Below the pieces are notes generated by a model. That model saw only the letters and a program-made list of their open reading frames with translations. It was not told the origin of the DNA and searched no databases. The translations under genes were made by a program, and so were the position numbers. A stretch of 64,000 nt of DNA from NCBI RefSeq assembly GCF_029016485.1, contig NZ_CP092106.1, positions 1,426,001-1,490,000 on the forward strand, written 5' to 3'. This document shows positions 18,264-25,527 of this stretch, in pieces. How positions within the stretch are numbered: position 1 is the first letter of the stretch; the number at the start of each line of letters is the position of its first letter. This DNA is from Vibrio sp. JC009 (GTDB lineage Bacteria; Pseudomonadota; Gammaproteobacteria; Enterobacterales; Vibrionaceae).

Positions 18264-18989
18264 TTATGCCGCTATCATCGCATCAGCCAAAAAACTACCC
18301 TTCCGCTCGTTAAACCGATAAACAAGATCATCAATCGATTCCTGGCTATAAGGTCTAAGGCCGCTGGCGATCATTCGTTTACTGCCTTTGCCTACAATTT
18401 CACCGTCTTCTTTAAAGTCAAAGTTAAGTGTCACTACGCCACGTTTACCTTCAACATCGAAGGTTGCACCAGCGAAAGTCACTTCAGGGTGAGTCAGGTC
18501 CAGGCGGTCAAATTCCACTTCCATGCTTTCGTACATTACCAACGGGCGCTGACAGTTAATCATCATCTGCTTCTCTTCCATCAGAGGAACCATGATGTGC
18601 GGGAAGTTCATACCTGAGAACTGAACATAGTTTTTAACAACGTGCTCGATAAATTCAGGGTTACGGCTGGTCTCGCCTTCATGTGTCATGTGCAGGTACT
18701 CTTTACCTTTCTCATCCACAAGTGCGCTGTCGCCTTCTCCTTTCTTTTCTACCTGCAGGCCAATGCCTTCACCTACCATGCCTGAGAAGTTAAAACGCAT
18801 CTTCTGGCTGATGCCTTCTTTTTTAAGAAGCACAGCAAAAAGAAGATCGCCCGGAACGCAGAAGCGCTTGTTATCTTCATCGTGGATAGGGTTGAAGTCA
18901 CCAGCTACCTTTTTTGCAAAGTGGCTAGCCTGTTGACGGGTGAACTGAAATTGCTCACGAATAGTAGAAAAATAAGGTTTTAAAAACAT
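18264..18989 (-). CDS. DUF3581 family protein
   Basis: A 241-residue soluble protein that starts MFLKPYFSTI. DFNPIHDEDNKRF near residue 30 resembles the N-terminal part of MaoC/hot-dog hydratases, where an N-P-I-H-D motif is common, but the catalytic role is untested. The family is known from Vibrio and relatives without an assigned function. An in-frame extension to 19238 runs through a GC-rich repeat and is rejected. No operon partner is visible. Confidence 0.78.
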   Translation of the reverse strand: MFLKPYFSTIREQFQFTRQQASHFAKKVAGDFNPIHDEDNKRFCVPGDLLFAVLLKKEGISQKMRFNFSGMVGEGIGLQVEKKGEGDSALVDEKGKEYLHMTHEGETSRNPEFIEHVVKNYVQFSGMNFPHIMVPLMEEKQMMINCQRPLVMYESMEVEFDRLDLTHPEVTFAGATFDVEGKRGVVTLNFDFKEDGEIVGKGSKRMIASGLRPYSQESIDDLVYRFNERKGSFLADAMIAA

Positions 18990-19099
18990 AACTCTTAGCT
19001 GATTACCAAAAACGGGCGAAGTATACCTAAGTTTTTGGGAATAATTGGTATAACCAGTGGGGAAGTGACGAAATACTGGGGGAATTCTTAAACTTGGGA

Positions 19100-19230
19100 T
19101 GGGGGGAAGGGGCCTGGGAACGGACTTCGTCCTATGGGTTCTGGGCCCTGGGAAAACGTATGATTTTATAAAGAAAGCTAATAATAGCGCCTTCCCAGGG
19201 CCTAGGGCCCGGAACCCCAGGGCCCTTTGT
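19100..19230. repeat. GC-rich imperfect inverted repeat
   Basis: GGTTCTGGGCCCTGGGAA (19138-19155) pairs imperfectly with TTCCCAGGGCCTAGGG and GGAACCCCAGGGCCC around 19192-19225. It lies just upstream of the apparent old thrS promoter. It is similar in style to the other intergenic hairpin repeats but not identical. Confidence 0.5.
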
Positions 19231-19232
19231 CT

Positions 19233-19261
19233 TTGCATTCATAAACATACACAGGTACAAT
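19233..19261 (+). promoter_or_regulatory. Apparent original thrS promoter, now cut off by the prophage
   Basis: TTGCAT (19233-19238) and TACAAT (19256-19261) are separated by exactly 17 bp and point right toward attL. Before integration a transcript from here would enter the thrS leader after about 77 nt. Today it runs into attL and the phage integrase gene. A hairpin with a 7-nt TACGTAT loop (19284-19298) lies in its leader. Confidence 0.55.
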
Positions 19262-19344
19262 CCCTCTTCCTTGGAGATCGTCTGGTATACGTATTACTGA
19301 ATGTCGGTCAAAAAGAACTAGAATTCATTTATTTATTTGAACAT

Positions 19345-19359
19345 GTGTTGCTTCGTGTG
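19345..19359. other. attL core
   Basis: GTGTTGCTTCGTGTG, identical to attR at 57780-57794. It lies about 190 bp upstream of int. The left flank is chromosomal and belonged to the thrS leader. Confidence 0.85.
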
Positions 19360-19509
19360 ATTCACATCTAGCTAAATTCCAAATTCACAACCATTCTTAT
19401 TAATTCCATTTTCTCTGGTATTTTACCGTTAATCATATAGTTACGTTTAATTTTTCTTTTTGGAACGTTGTTAGAGATTCGTGAAAATTCCCTTGCATTC
19501 GCCAGAGTC

Positions 19510-19530
19510 TTGTACCAAATTTGTACCAAA
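19510..19530. promoter_or_regulatory. Candidate integrase arm-type sites (left end)
   Basis: Two direct copies of TGTACCAAA spaced 11 bp apart lie just upstream of int. The same word recurs near attR at 57696-57716. Repeats of this kind at both ends fit arm-type binding sites of a tyrosine integrase. This is inferred. Confidence 0.45.
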
Positions 19531-19550
19531 AGTTATTTGGACAAAGAATT

Positions 19551-20759
19551 ATGGCAATCACAGATACCTGGCTTCGGTCAGTCTATGGCAAACCGTATAG
19601 CGGGAAATCAGAGATAACATATCGAGATGGCGTAGGCGTTCGTATTAGTCCAAAAGGTAAGGTTACCTGGATCTACCGAGTTAACTTTTATGGTAAACCC
19701 ATCAAAATGAAGTTGGGCGAGTATCCAGCAATGAAGATCAGAGACGCACTTCGTGAACGGGATGGTAAAGCAGAACTGGTTGCTCAGGGAATCGATCCAA
19801 GAAAGGCTACTTCATCAACGCTAGGGAGTAAGCCGGTTACTTTAGATGATGTCATTGAATACTGGGTTAACCACCACGCCAAAGATAATGTAAAGCAGTG
19901 GCGAGCATTGGAGAAAATGTTCCAGACGGATATTAGCCCTTATATTGGGGTTTACCCGATAAAACAGCTGGAGCTCGCAGATTTCATATCGGTTTTCCAA
20001 AAAGCCAAAAATAGAGTAGGGCCTAAACACTCAGCTAACTTAATGTCCCGCTTAAAACAGGTTATCTCATATGCCGTTCGTCATGGCCTGATACAGCACA
20101 ATGTAATATCAGAGCTGAAAAAGCGGGATGTTGGATTGCCTACAGACGTTAAACGCAGCCGCCAATCTGTTGATGCAGTACCAGTTCTCTGGAAGGCGAT
20201 AGATGACGTTGATATCCATGAGAGCAACCGTAACTTTCTTAGGTTAACGGTAATATTTGCAAACCGCTCCAATGAGCTCCGGCTTTCAAAGAAAAGTGAT
20301 TTTGACCTGGACGCTATGATCTGGACGGTACCCAAAGATAACAATAAAACCCGAAAAAAAGATGGCAGGGCGATACGCAGAGCCATACCAGAGCTAGCTG
20401 TAGAAACAATCACAAACCAATTTGCGCTTTGGCCTGATTTTGAAATTATGTTCCCACCAGTAAACCGGAAGGAAGATCGGCCAATGTCGCCTAACACTCC
20501 TGTGAATTTTGGTGATAAATTGGGTAAAGAGATGGAGCAACTAGGCTATCCAAGAACTACCAATCACGATATAAGACGAACAGCGCGGAATATATGGGAG
20601 TCCCACGGCGTACCATATCATGTTGGTGAAACAATGCTTGGGCATAAAGTTCATACTGGGGTGCAAAGTCACTACTTAGACTATGACTACATTGAAGAGC
20701 AGCGGCTCGCCTATAAACGGTGGTGTGCTGTTTTACAGGGACCAAAAAAGGAGGAATAA
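19551..20759 (+). CDS. int: Tyrosine-type phage integrase (P4-like)
   Basis: A 402-residue recombinase of the P4-integrase type. An N-terminal DUF4102-like arm-binding domain (about 1-90, with KPIKMKLGEYPAM) and a core-binding domain are followed by a catalytic domain. The catalytic set is complete: Arg239, Lys262, His339-x2-Arg342, His365 and nucleophile Tyr375. It lies 190 bp from attL, as expected for the enzyme that formed this prophage. The ATG at 19551 is preferred over the TTG-led extension at 19521. It converges with the AlpA-like gene. Confidence 0.93.
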   Translation: MAITDTWLRSVYGKPYSGKSEITYRDGVGVRISPKGKVTWIYRVNFYGKPIKMKLGEYPAMKIRDALRERDGKAELVAQGIDPRKATSSTLGSKPVTLDDVIEYWVNHHAKDNVKQWRALEKMFQTDISPYIGVYPIKQLELADFISVFQKAKNRVGPKHSANLMSRLKQVISYAVRHGLIQHNVISELKKRDVGLPTDVKRSRQSVDAVPVLWKAIDDVDIHESNRNFLRLTVIFANRSNELRLSKKSDFDLDAMIWTVPKDNNKTRKKDGRAIRRAIPELAVETITNQFALWPDFEIMFPPVNRKEDRPMSPNTPVNFGDKLGKEMEQLGYPRTTNHDIRRTARNIWESHGVPYHVGETMLGHKVHTGVQSHYLDYDYIEEQRLAYKRWCAVLQGPKKEE

Positions 20760-20767
20760 ATCCTCCT
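20749..20767. terminator. Hairpin between convergent int and alpA-like genes
   Basis: AGGAGGA and TCCTCCT arms with a 5-nt loop overlap the int stop codon. It could end either transcript. T tracts are weak. Confidence 0.4.
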
Positions 20768-20773
20768 GGCTAT

Positions 20774-20998
20774 TTAGTTGGCTATCATATTTTCTGGCAA
20801 CATCCCGCGCTCTACCGCCCAGGCAATTACTGCGTGGTAAGGGCGCATACCTCGCTTTTCTTTAACTGCTTTGGGAAAGCCTTGCCTATCAGTCCAACGC
20901 CAAAGTGTTGGTTGGCTAATTTCAAACTTCTCTTTGATCTCTTTATCAGAGATAAGAACTCTTGGTAAAACTGTTTCTGTTTGGCTATTCGTACTCAT
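20774..20998 (-). CDS. AlpA/Cox-like DNA-binding protein, candidate excisionase
   Basis: A 74-residue protein with a MerR/AlpA-type helix-turn-helix (EKFEISQPTLWRWTDRQGFP). Small proteins of this class, encoded next to int, often act as recombination directionality factors or as activators of int. It ends the leftward early operon. The ATG at 20998 has AGGA 9 nt upstream. Its initiation region shares TGCAATGAGTAC with two other genes of the operon. Confidence 0.8.
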   Translation of the reverse strand: MSTNSQTETVLPRVLISDKEIKEKFEISQPTLWRWTDRQGFPKAVKEKRGMRPYHAVIAWAVERGMLPENMIAN

Positions 20999-21038
20999 TG
21001 CATTAATTCCTAAAATTGAGTTGATAATCAACCGCTGG

Positions 21039-22454
21039 TCAGGCGGCTGTTGTTTCTTTCGGTAACCAGCTAGACAGCCGCTTAAACGCAGCCATTTCAG
21101 CTTGAATGAAACGGATATTGATATATCGGTTGGGCTCTTCTGCGCTGAAGATAGACCAGAAGAACTGCTGGATATTGAAGTTAATTGCAGGATTGGTAAT
21201 ATCCATTTTCAGCTTATCTGCAGCTGCAATCACCTTGTCAACCAACTCTTCCTGCATCTCTTTGCTAAAAAACACCTCTTTATACTCAGGATGCATTTCA
21301 AACTGCTTATGCAGGATGTACTGCAGACGGTCATAGTTATTATCAAACCCAAGAACAGACTCTTCATCACCAAAGAACTGCTTTTCCAGAGCCTTTAGTT
21401 CTGGCGTGATGGTACAACCAACAGCCTGTAATAGTTTAATAGCGGTAAGCTTGATTGCTGTTGCATCTGCTATCATCCGGCCTGTTTCTTTCTGAATGCA
21501 GCGGCCAATAAAATCAGAGGATGATTTTGAATAATCCAGAGCTTGCAGGCCTGAGAAATCAATATTGCTAACATCGAACTTTTCAGCCAGCAGGTGCTTG
21601 CCTGCCAGCCCCATAGCCTTAACCATAACGCTATGAGTGATGATAGTGCTCTCGCGGATTTCACCTGGTGTTTGGTCACCATAGTACAGACCACCCCAGT
21701 TCATAGCCTTGCTGATCTCTGTCCAGAACTCCTTCGCAAACTGAACTTGCCCGTCTTCAATGGCTGCAGGTTTTTTACCTAAGCTAAGTAGATCGGCGGT
21801 TGCGTCTTTAATGGTTTTCAGTGGGAACAGGTATTCACTCTTTGCCGTTATCGTGTTGCGCTCGAAATCAACCAGCCCCTTAAAGCATGACAGGCTGGTA
21901 GACAGTTCTATAGCTAACTGGGGCAGGGGATCGCGAGAGTTATAAGCATCACTCAGGCTCTGAGCAGGCTTGGATACATTTTGATTGATATCGGCAAACG
22001 CCATCTTACGTTCAGCCAAAGATAGTTTGGTGAACAGCATTACCGGCACAGTCTGACTAGCAAGATCCGGATTGGTTTCCAGAGCATAGGCAATACCTGT
22101 TGCCCGGTGCTGGCCGTCGAAGAGCCTGATATTACAGTCCATGGAGATTTTCAGAGAACCAACACCCGTTTCCTCAACCTCAATAAATTCTGGTAGTTCG
22201 ATGCCATCAGGAGTTTCAACCACTCCGGTCAGGCATGGAATAATAAAGCTGTCCTGATTTTCATTGATGTACTGCGCGACTTTTTTCGCGCGTCCATCGT
22301 TAACCGTTCTCTGTGAACGCTCCAGAACGTTACCGCCATCGATGTGGAGCAGTTTTACTAACACCCGCATTGGGACAGAAATATTATAAAAACACCGTCC
22401 TGCCTGAAAGCCTTGAGCAGCAGGGAAGCGATAAAAATAACCGTCAGTACTCAT
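21039..22454 (-). CDS. Orphan DndB-like DGQHR-domain protein
   Basis: A 471-residue protein with the DGQHR motif at 113-117 (IRLFDGQHRATGIAYAL), then FADINQNVSKPAQSLSDAY, both typical of the DndB/DGQHR family. DndB regulates phosphorothioate DNA modification operons, but no dndACDE genes are present here. ParB/Srx-like folds are related to this motif. In a prophage it might control or counter host modification, or regulate phage genes; neither is shown. The start lies in the recurrent TTGTGCAATGAG context, 15 nt after GAGGAA. Confidence 0.72.
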   Translation of the reverse strand: MSTDGYFYRFPAAQGFQAGRCFYNISVPMRVLVKLLHIDGGNVLERSQRTVNDGRAKKVAQYINENQDSFIIPCLTGVVETPDGIELPEFIEVEETGVGSLKISMDCNIRLFDGQHRATGIAYALETNPDLASQTVPVMLFTKLSLAERKMAFADINQNVSKPAQSLSDAYNSRDPLPQLAIELSTSLSCFKGLVDFERNTITAKSEYLFPLKTIKDATADLLSLGKKPAAIEDGQVQFAKEFWTEISKAMNWGGLYYGDQTPGEIRESTIITHSVMVKAMGLAGKHLLAEKFDVSNIDFSGLQALDYSKSSSDFIGRCIQKETGRMIADATAIKLTAIKLLQAVGCTITPELKALEKQFFGDEESVLGFDNNYDRLQYILHKQFEMHPEYKEVFFSKEMQEELVDKVIAAADKLKMDITNPAINFNIQQFFWSIFSAEEPNRYINIRFIQAEMAAFKRLSSWLPKETTAA

Positions 22455-22515
22455 TGCACAAGTTCCTCAATTGTTTGATATTACCAGCCGCTGTTTAGGC
22501 AGCTGGTAGTAATGC

Positions 22516-23433
22516 CTATTTAAACTCTGGTGCCAAGTATTCACCCCAACCAAGCAGCTCCCGTTCCTCATTGAACACAATCGGTTCGTAGTATCCATGG
22601 AAGTCAGCATGCTCTTTAAGGCTATGCCAGCCTAGTGCCTCTATTGGGCAACCATCGCAATCAACGAAATGTTCATCGTCAAGTGGGCACTCTTTATCAG
22701 AATCATCTTCAGCGTACTCAAGAGGTTTATTGACATACTGAGCATCAAATACAGCGGTGTGCCATTTGTCTTTACGCTTGTATCGGGTTGCTAACCAAAA
22801 GGTTTTTGTTTCGCCTTTGGGTATATCAGGCGTTGTTTCTGGAGATTGCCAATCGATCACCGGCTTATTACGTGCAGCAAGGTATTGCCATATCACACTC
22901 ACATACCTGGCCTGAAACCTAGCATCATCCAGCGCAGAATGGTGGGTACCTTCTCTTTTAAGCGTGTACTTAGGATCAATACCAAGAATCTCACGTCCCA
23001 ATTTCACCAGGGTTCGTACATCGGTGTCGTTCCAGTGAGTGAAGTTCGGGCGAATACAGACGGCTTTAAATGCATTGTTTAGAATTACATTGTCGAAACC
23101 GGAGCCATTGCCCCATAGGTAGATGTCTTTTGGTTCACCGAACTGGGCCAGCCAGTCGTTAAGCTCCTGAAGAGCGTTCCTAAGCGTTACACTTTTAGTC
23201 TCTTTACTGAAGATCGCTCGGGCTTCTTCTGATTGCTGCAGCCACCACTGAACGGTCGATGCATCCATTTTGCCGTAGTAGGCAGAGCTGTTTAGATTTA
23301 CTACGGTTTCAAAGTCCGCACCTAACTCTCCGGTAGCCGGGTTAAATTCCACTGCGCCAATGCTAACAATAGGTGCATTGCTGCTTTTGCCCATTGTTTC
23401 GAGGTCGATCATAATTTCTGTTTTTTTACTCAT
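22516..23433 (-). CDS. DEDDh 3'-5' exonuclease with C-terminal extension
   Basis: A 305-residue protein. The N-terminal exonuclease domain (about 1-185) has Asp10 and Glu12 in MIDLETMG, Asp114 in GFDN, and His165 with Asp170 in HHSALDDARFQ. This matches phage exonuclease VIII / Rv2179c-like nucleases. The C-terminal 100 residues (FWLATRYKRKDKWHTAVF, ALGWHSLKEHADF) form a separate small domain that I do not recognise. It may process DNA during phage recombination. The start codon sits in TTTGTGCAATGAG, a sequence complementary to the predicted small RNA. Confidence 0.82.
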   Translation of the reverse strand: MSKKTEIMIDLETMGKSSNAPIVSIGAVEFNPATGELGADFETVVNLNSSAYYGKMDASTVQWWLQQSEEARAIFSKETKSVTLRNALQELNDWLAQFGEPKDIYLWGNGSGFDNVILNNAFKAVCIRPNFTHWNDTDVRTLVKLGREILGIDPKYTLKREGTHHSALDDARFQARYVSVIWQYLAARNKPVIDWQSPETTPDIPKGETKTFWLATRYKRKDKWHTAVFDAQYVNKPLEYAEDDSDKECPLDDEHFVDCDGCPIEALGWHSLKEHADFHGYYEPIVFNEERELLGWGEYLAPEFK

Positions 23434-23498
23434 TGCACAAATTTCCTTTGGTTGTTTTCAGATTTGCCGTTGGTCAAACGGCTATTAATTCAAGTGGG

Positions 23499-23759
23499 TT
23501 ACGCCGCCATCCCCAACGCTAACCGCCACAGCGGATGTAACGAAGGCTTGCGGAGGCCAATTGTTTTCTTTTGGGCTTCAGTTTTGGGATTAGCCTTAGC
23601 CTTAGGTTTGGCAGAGGAGGCGACCACCTTTACCTCGGTGGATACCGCTTCTTCTAAACTCATTCCCTTTCTTAGCCTGGTATACAGCGTGTTTCTGTTC
23701 ATGCCGTATGCAGCAGCTATTGCGGGAACACCTTCAATGCCGTTTAGCTCGTGGTTCAT
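23499..23759 (-). CDS. Small helix-turn-helix protein
   Basis: An 86-residue protein with a DNA-binding helix pair near the N-terminus (VPAIAAAYGMNRNTLYTRLRKGMSLEEAV), then a basic, Ala/Lys-rich tail. Phage proteins of this form are common but unassigned. The ATG at 23759 overlaps the stop codon of the upstream gene (TGATG) and has a GGAGG site 7 nt before it, so translation is coupled. Confidence 0.7.
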   Translation of the reverse strand: MNHELNGIEGVPAIAAAYGMNRNTLYTRLRKGMSLEEAVSTEVKVVASSAKPKAKANPKTEAQKKTIGLRKPSLHPLWRLALGMAA

Positions 23760-23998
23760 CACCTAACCTCCATATCCAAAATAGGATTCTCACTACACCG
23801 ACGATTAAACAACCTTCTCAGCGCATAACTCCGAACAACCGAAACCACAGTAAAAAACGCACCAATCAGCATGTTGTCGCTCAGTGGCAGGTGGATACCA
23901 AAGAACGGGAAGATAAGCAGCTGGCTAATCAGCGCAACCAGATACCCGATAACCACATTCACCACACTCTCAAATAAACTCTGTTTTCTAGTTTGCAT
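23759..23998 (-). CDS. Small two-helix membrane protein (DUF7220-like)
   Basis: A 79-residue protein with two hydrophobic helices: VVNVVIGYLVALISQLLIF and MLIGAFFTVVSVVRSYAL. A basic C-terminus RRLFNRRC follows. The pattern resembles small phage membrane proteins placed in DUF7220. The role is unknown; holin function is unlikely because it sits in the early operon. GGAG lies 8 nt before the ATG. It overlaps the 28-residue ORF upstream and the HTH gene downstream. Confidence 0.65.
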   Translation of the reverse strand: MQTRKQSLFESVVNVVIGYLVALISQLLIFPFFGIHLPLSDNMLIGAFFTVVSVVRSYALRRLFNRRCSENPILDMEVR

Positions 23999-24074
23999 TG
24001 CGGTTACTCCATGAATAGATGCCGTAAAAAATCACGCAGACCACGGCATAAAGGCTAATACCTAAAGCGATCAT
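23988..24074 (-). CDS. 28-residue membrane micro-protein
   Basis: ATG at 24074 opens a 28-codon frame encoding one hydrophobic helix (LGISLYAVVCVIFYGIYSW) and a short polar tail. GGAGGAAACCA gives a strong ribosome site. The start overlaps the upstream stop by ATGA and the end overlaps the next start by 11 nt. This tight packing supports a real coupled gene. No family is known to me. Confidence 0.6.
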   Translation of the reverse strand: MIALGISLYAVVCVIFYGIYSWSNRNAN

Positions 24075-24448
24075 TGGTTTCCTCCCGGAATAAAAATCCT
24101 TACCCGGTTCATGGTGTGCCAGCAGGTGGCATCACCGTTGAACAAGCCTCCTTCAGTCAGAGCGGCACAGCCTTTCGGAAGTGGTTCGCCACACTTTTTG
24201 CAGGTACCCAGTTCCTTCTTAATGCGCTCAATATCTTTAAATGCCCGGAGAATGCAGGCCTCAATCGCCTCATTAACTGAATAGGGCTCAGCAGGGTAGG
24301 CGTAGAACTCGCAAACCTGATCCAACTGCCTTTTCACCACCGGGTGAAGGTATAGGCCGCGAACCTCAAAGTTGTCGCTGGCTTTTTTCTTGTCCCGGTA
24401 ACGTTGGGCGCGTTTACGGCCAAGTTCCTTTTGGTGATCATTGCTCAT
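24071..24448 (-). CDS. Small protein with zinc-ribbon-like cysteines
   Basis: A 125-residue protein. The strongly basic N-terminus (KELGRKRAQRYRDKKKA) is followed by a helical ribbon-helix-helix-like part. A CKKC pair (CKKCGEPLPKGC) near residue 83 and a later Cys-Trp-His (DATCWHTM) may bind zinc. Nucleic-acid binding is likely but unproven. Both ends overlap neighbours by ATGA, showing a tightly coupled operon. Confidence 0.65.
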   Translation of the reverse strand: MSNDHQKELGRKRAQRYRDKKKASDNFEVRGLYLHPVVKRQLDQVCEFYAYPAEPYSVNEAIEACILRAFKDIERIKKELGTCKKCGEPLPKGCAALTEGGLFNGDATCWHTMNRVRIFIPGGNQ

Positions 24449-25092
24449 GCTGCTGCCTGCCCCTCTGGTCGCTTTACTCCCATCAGATAGCCATCACCGC
24501 CATCAAAAACGAACTTAGCCATATCCTTATTGCAAGTAGCAAACTTCACATTTGGAAGAGTGGCTATTTTGACTAACAACCAGTTAGCACCACGGAACTC
24601 ACCAAAGTCCGTGCGGCTGTTACGCATATGCACTTTTCCCGTTGCGTTACAGTGTTTACAAGTATTGGCATCTTTACGGTTTGTTGGTGCCTGGCCTATG
24701 CCCAAACAGGTTTTACATGGAACGTAATATTCGTTGTGTTCTGTTTTGAACTCCAACTCTCCATTGCCATTGCACTCAGGGCATAAGCTGAGGTAACCAT
24801 AACCGGCACACCAAATGCAGGTTATGGTTTCTGCGGTGATAATTGGAAGCGGTAACAACTCGCTAGTTGGTGAGTTCTGGTATATTTCGTAAATGCGTTC
24901 TTTATCGAGCAGCTTTGTATCTGTCTCTTTCGAAATATCATCAAGAGTTGGCGCATCCAAAAACTTATTAAGCCGAACAATTACCGCGCCGTTGGTTGCG
25001 TATGTGGAACCGTTTAGGGTAAATGGCTGCTGCTTGAAACCGGGTGCGGTTTGGTCGCAGAAGATCATCAATTCATCAATACCAATTGTCAT
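24445..25092 (-). CDS. Phage protein with DnaJ-type CxxC zinc repeats
   Basis: A 215-residue protein with an N-terminal region typical of phage single-copy proteins (YATNGAVIVRLN). The zinc part has CIWCAGYG, CPECNGNG, CKTCLGIG and CKHCNATG, matching the four CxxCxGxG repeats of DnaJ. It lacks a J domain. Such repeats also occur in phage regulators. The function is unknown. AAAGGAG lies 8 nt before the ATG. The predicted small RNA gene lies just upstream in the opposite direction. Confidence 0.7.
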   Translation of the reverse strand: MTIGIDELMIFCDQTAPGFKQQPFTLNGSTYATNGAVIVRLNKFLDAPTLDDISKETDTKLLDKERIYEIYQNSPTSELLPLPIITAETITCIWCAGYGYLSLCPECNGNGELEFKTEHNEYYVPCKTCLGIGQAPTNRKDANTCKHCNATGKVHMRNSRTDFGEFRGANWLLVKIATLPNVKFATCNKDMAKFVFDGGDGYLMGVKRPEGQAAA

Positions 25093-25128
25093 TACAAGTA
25101 CTCCTTTAAGGTGAGTGCCTGCAATCAG

Positions 25129-25188
25129 CTATAGACTTGTCAGGGAGGTCTGCCCTGTATATACTTGATTGCGAGGCGAAAGTCTCAT
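25129..25188 (-). CDS. Possible 19-residue leader peptide
   Basis: ATG at 25188 in TTTGTGCAATGAGACTTTC opens a 19-codon frame (MRLSPRNQVYTG...) that ends before the 215-residue gene. It shares its first four codons and 16 nt of context with the 10-residue frame at 25528-25560. It is also exactly antisense to the predicted small RNA, so it may be a by-product of that gene. Confidence 0.25.
   Translation of the reverse strand: MRLSPRNQVYTGQTSLTSL
25137..25165 (+). promoter_or_regulatory. Strong promoter of the predicted small RNA
   Basis: TTGTCA (25137-25142), a 17-bp spacer and TATACT (25160-25165). The spacer holds a CAGGG/CCCTG dyad (25141-25157) that could be an operator. It faces right, against all surrounding genes. 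Confidence 0.65.
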
Positions 25189-25238
25189 TGCACAAAGATG
25201 CCCCTGCGGTTTGGTCACCGTGGGGGTTTTCTTTTTTT
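25172..25238 (+). ncRNA. Predicted phage antisense small RNA
   Basis: A 67-nt transcript is implied by the promoter at 25137-25165 and the terminator at 25201-25238. No plausible coding frame exists. Its exposed 5' part includes CTCATTGCACAAAG (25184-25197). This is perfectly complementary to the start regions of the replication-module gene at 28496 (14 nt), the exonuclease at 23433 (13 nt) and the DndB-like gene at 22454 (12 nt). With flanking bases it also matches the leader ORF at 25560 over 16 nt. A trans-acting translational repressor is inferred. Confidence 0.6.
25201..25238 (+). terminator. Strong intrinsic terminator of the small RNA
   Basis: CCCCTGCGG pairs with CCGTGGGGG (9 bp with two G-U) around an 8-nt loop, followed by TTTTCTTTTTTT. 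It points right, and no plus-strand coding gene precedes it. Confidence 0.85.
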
Positions 25239-25512
25239 AGTTCCCCCCGCAGGTGCGGATCTCAATCTGCTCCCGCAGGTTATTCACCGAATTCAGTGCC
25301 AGCGCGGCGATATCTTCCTGAACCGGCTCGATGTAGAACTCGATACTTTTAATCAGCGAAACCATTTCCTCTTCCGCTTCTTCAAACTGGATGCGGATAG
25401 GGTCATTAATTTCCAGTCCGCGGACATACTCCATAAAGGCTTCACGGTTTTCGTAGTAGCCGTGGATGGCTCTTAGCAGGGATGTTAGGTCCCATAGGTT
25501 TAGTTTTTTCAT
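25237..25512 (-). CDS. Hypothetical early phage protein, 91 aa
   Basis: An acidic, helical protein (MEYVRGLEINDPIRIQFEEA, LREQIEIRTCGGN) with no recognised family. It is the first full-size gene of the leftward operon, about 75 bp after the PL-like promoter. The ribosome site AGGAAA precedes ATG at 25512. Its stop overlaps the T tract of the small RNA terminator on the other strand. Confidence 0.6.
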   Translation of the reverse strand: MKKLNLWDLTSLLRAIHGYYENREAFMEYVRGLEINDPIRIQFEEAEEEMVSLIKSIEFYIEPVQEDIAALALNSVNNLREQIEIRTCGGN

Positions 25513-25527
25513 TTTGATGTTTCCTGT

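Noticed and set aside
18990-19238. N-terminal extension of the DUF3581 protein
   Set aside because: The added residues come from the GC-rich inverted repeat; the family begins at MFLKPYF (18989).
24445-25092. DnaJ chaperone
   Set aside because: Zinc repeats resemble DnaJ, but there is no J-domain or HPD motif and the gene lies in a phage early operon.
25137-25352. Plus-strand reading frames across the small RNA region
   Set aside because: They cross the terminator and the antisense of the 91-residue gene, have no ribosome site and no protein-like composition.
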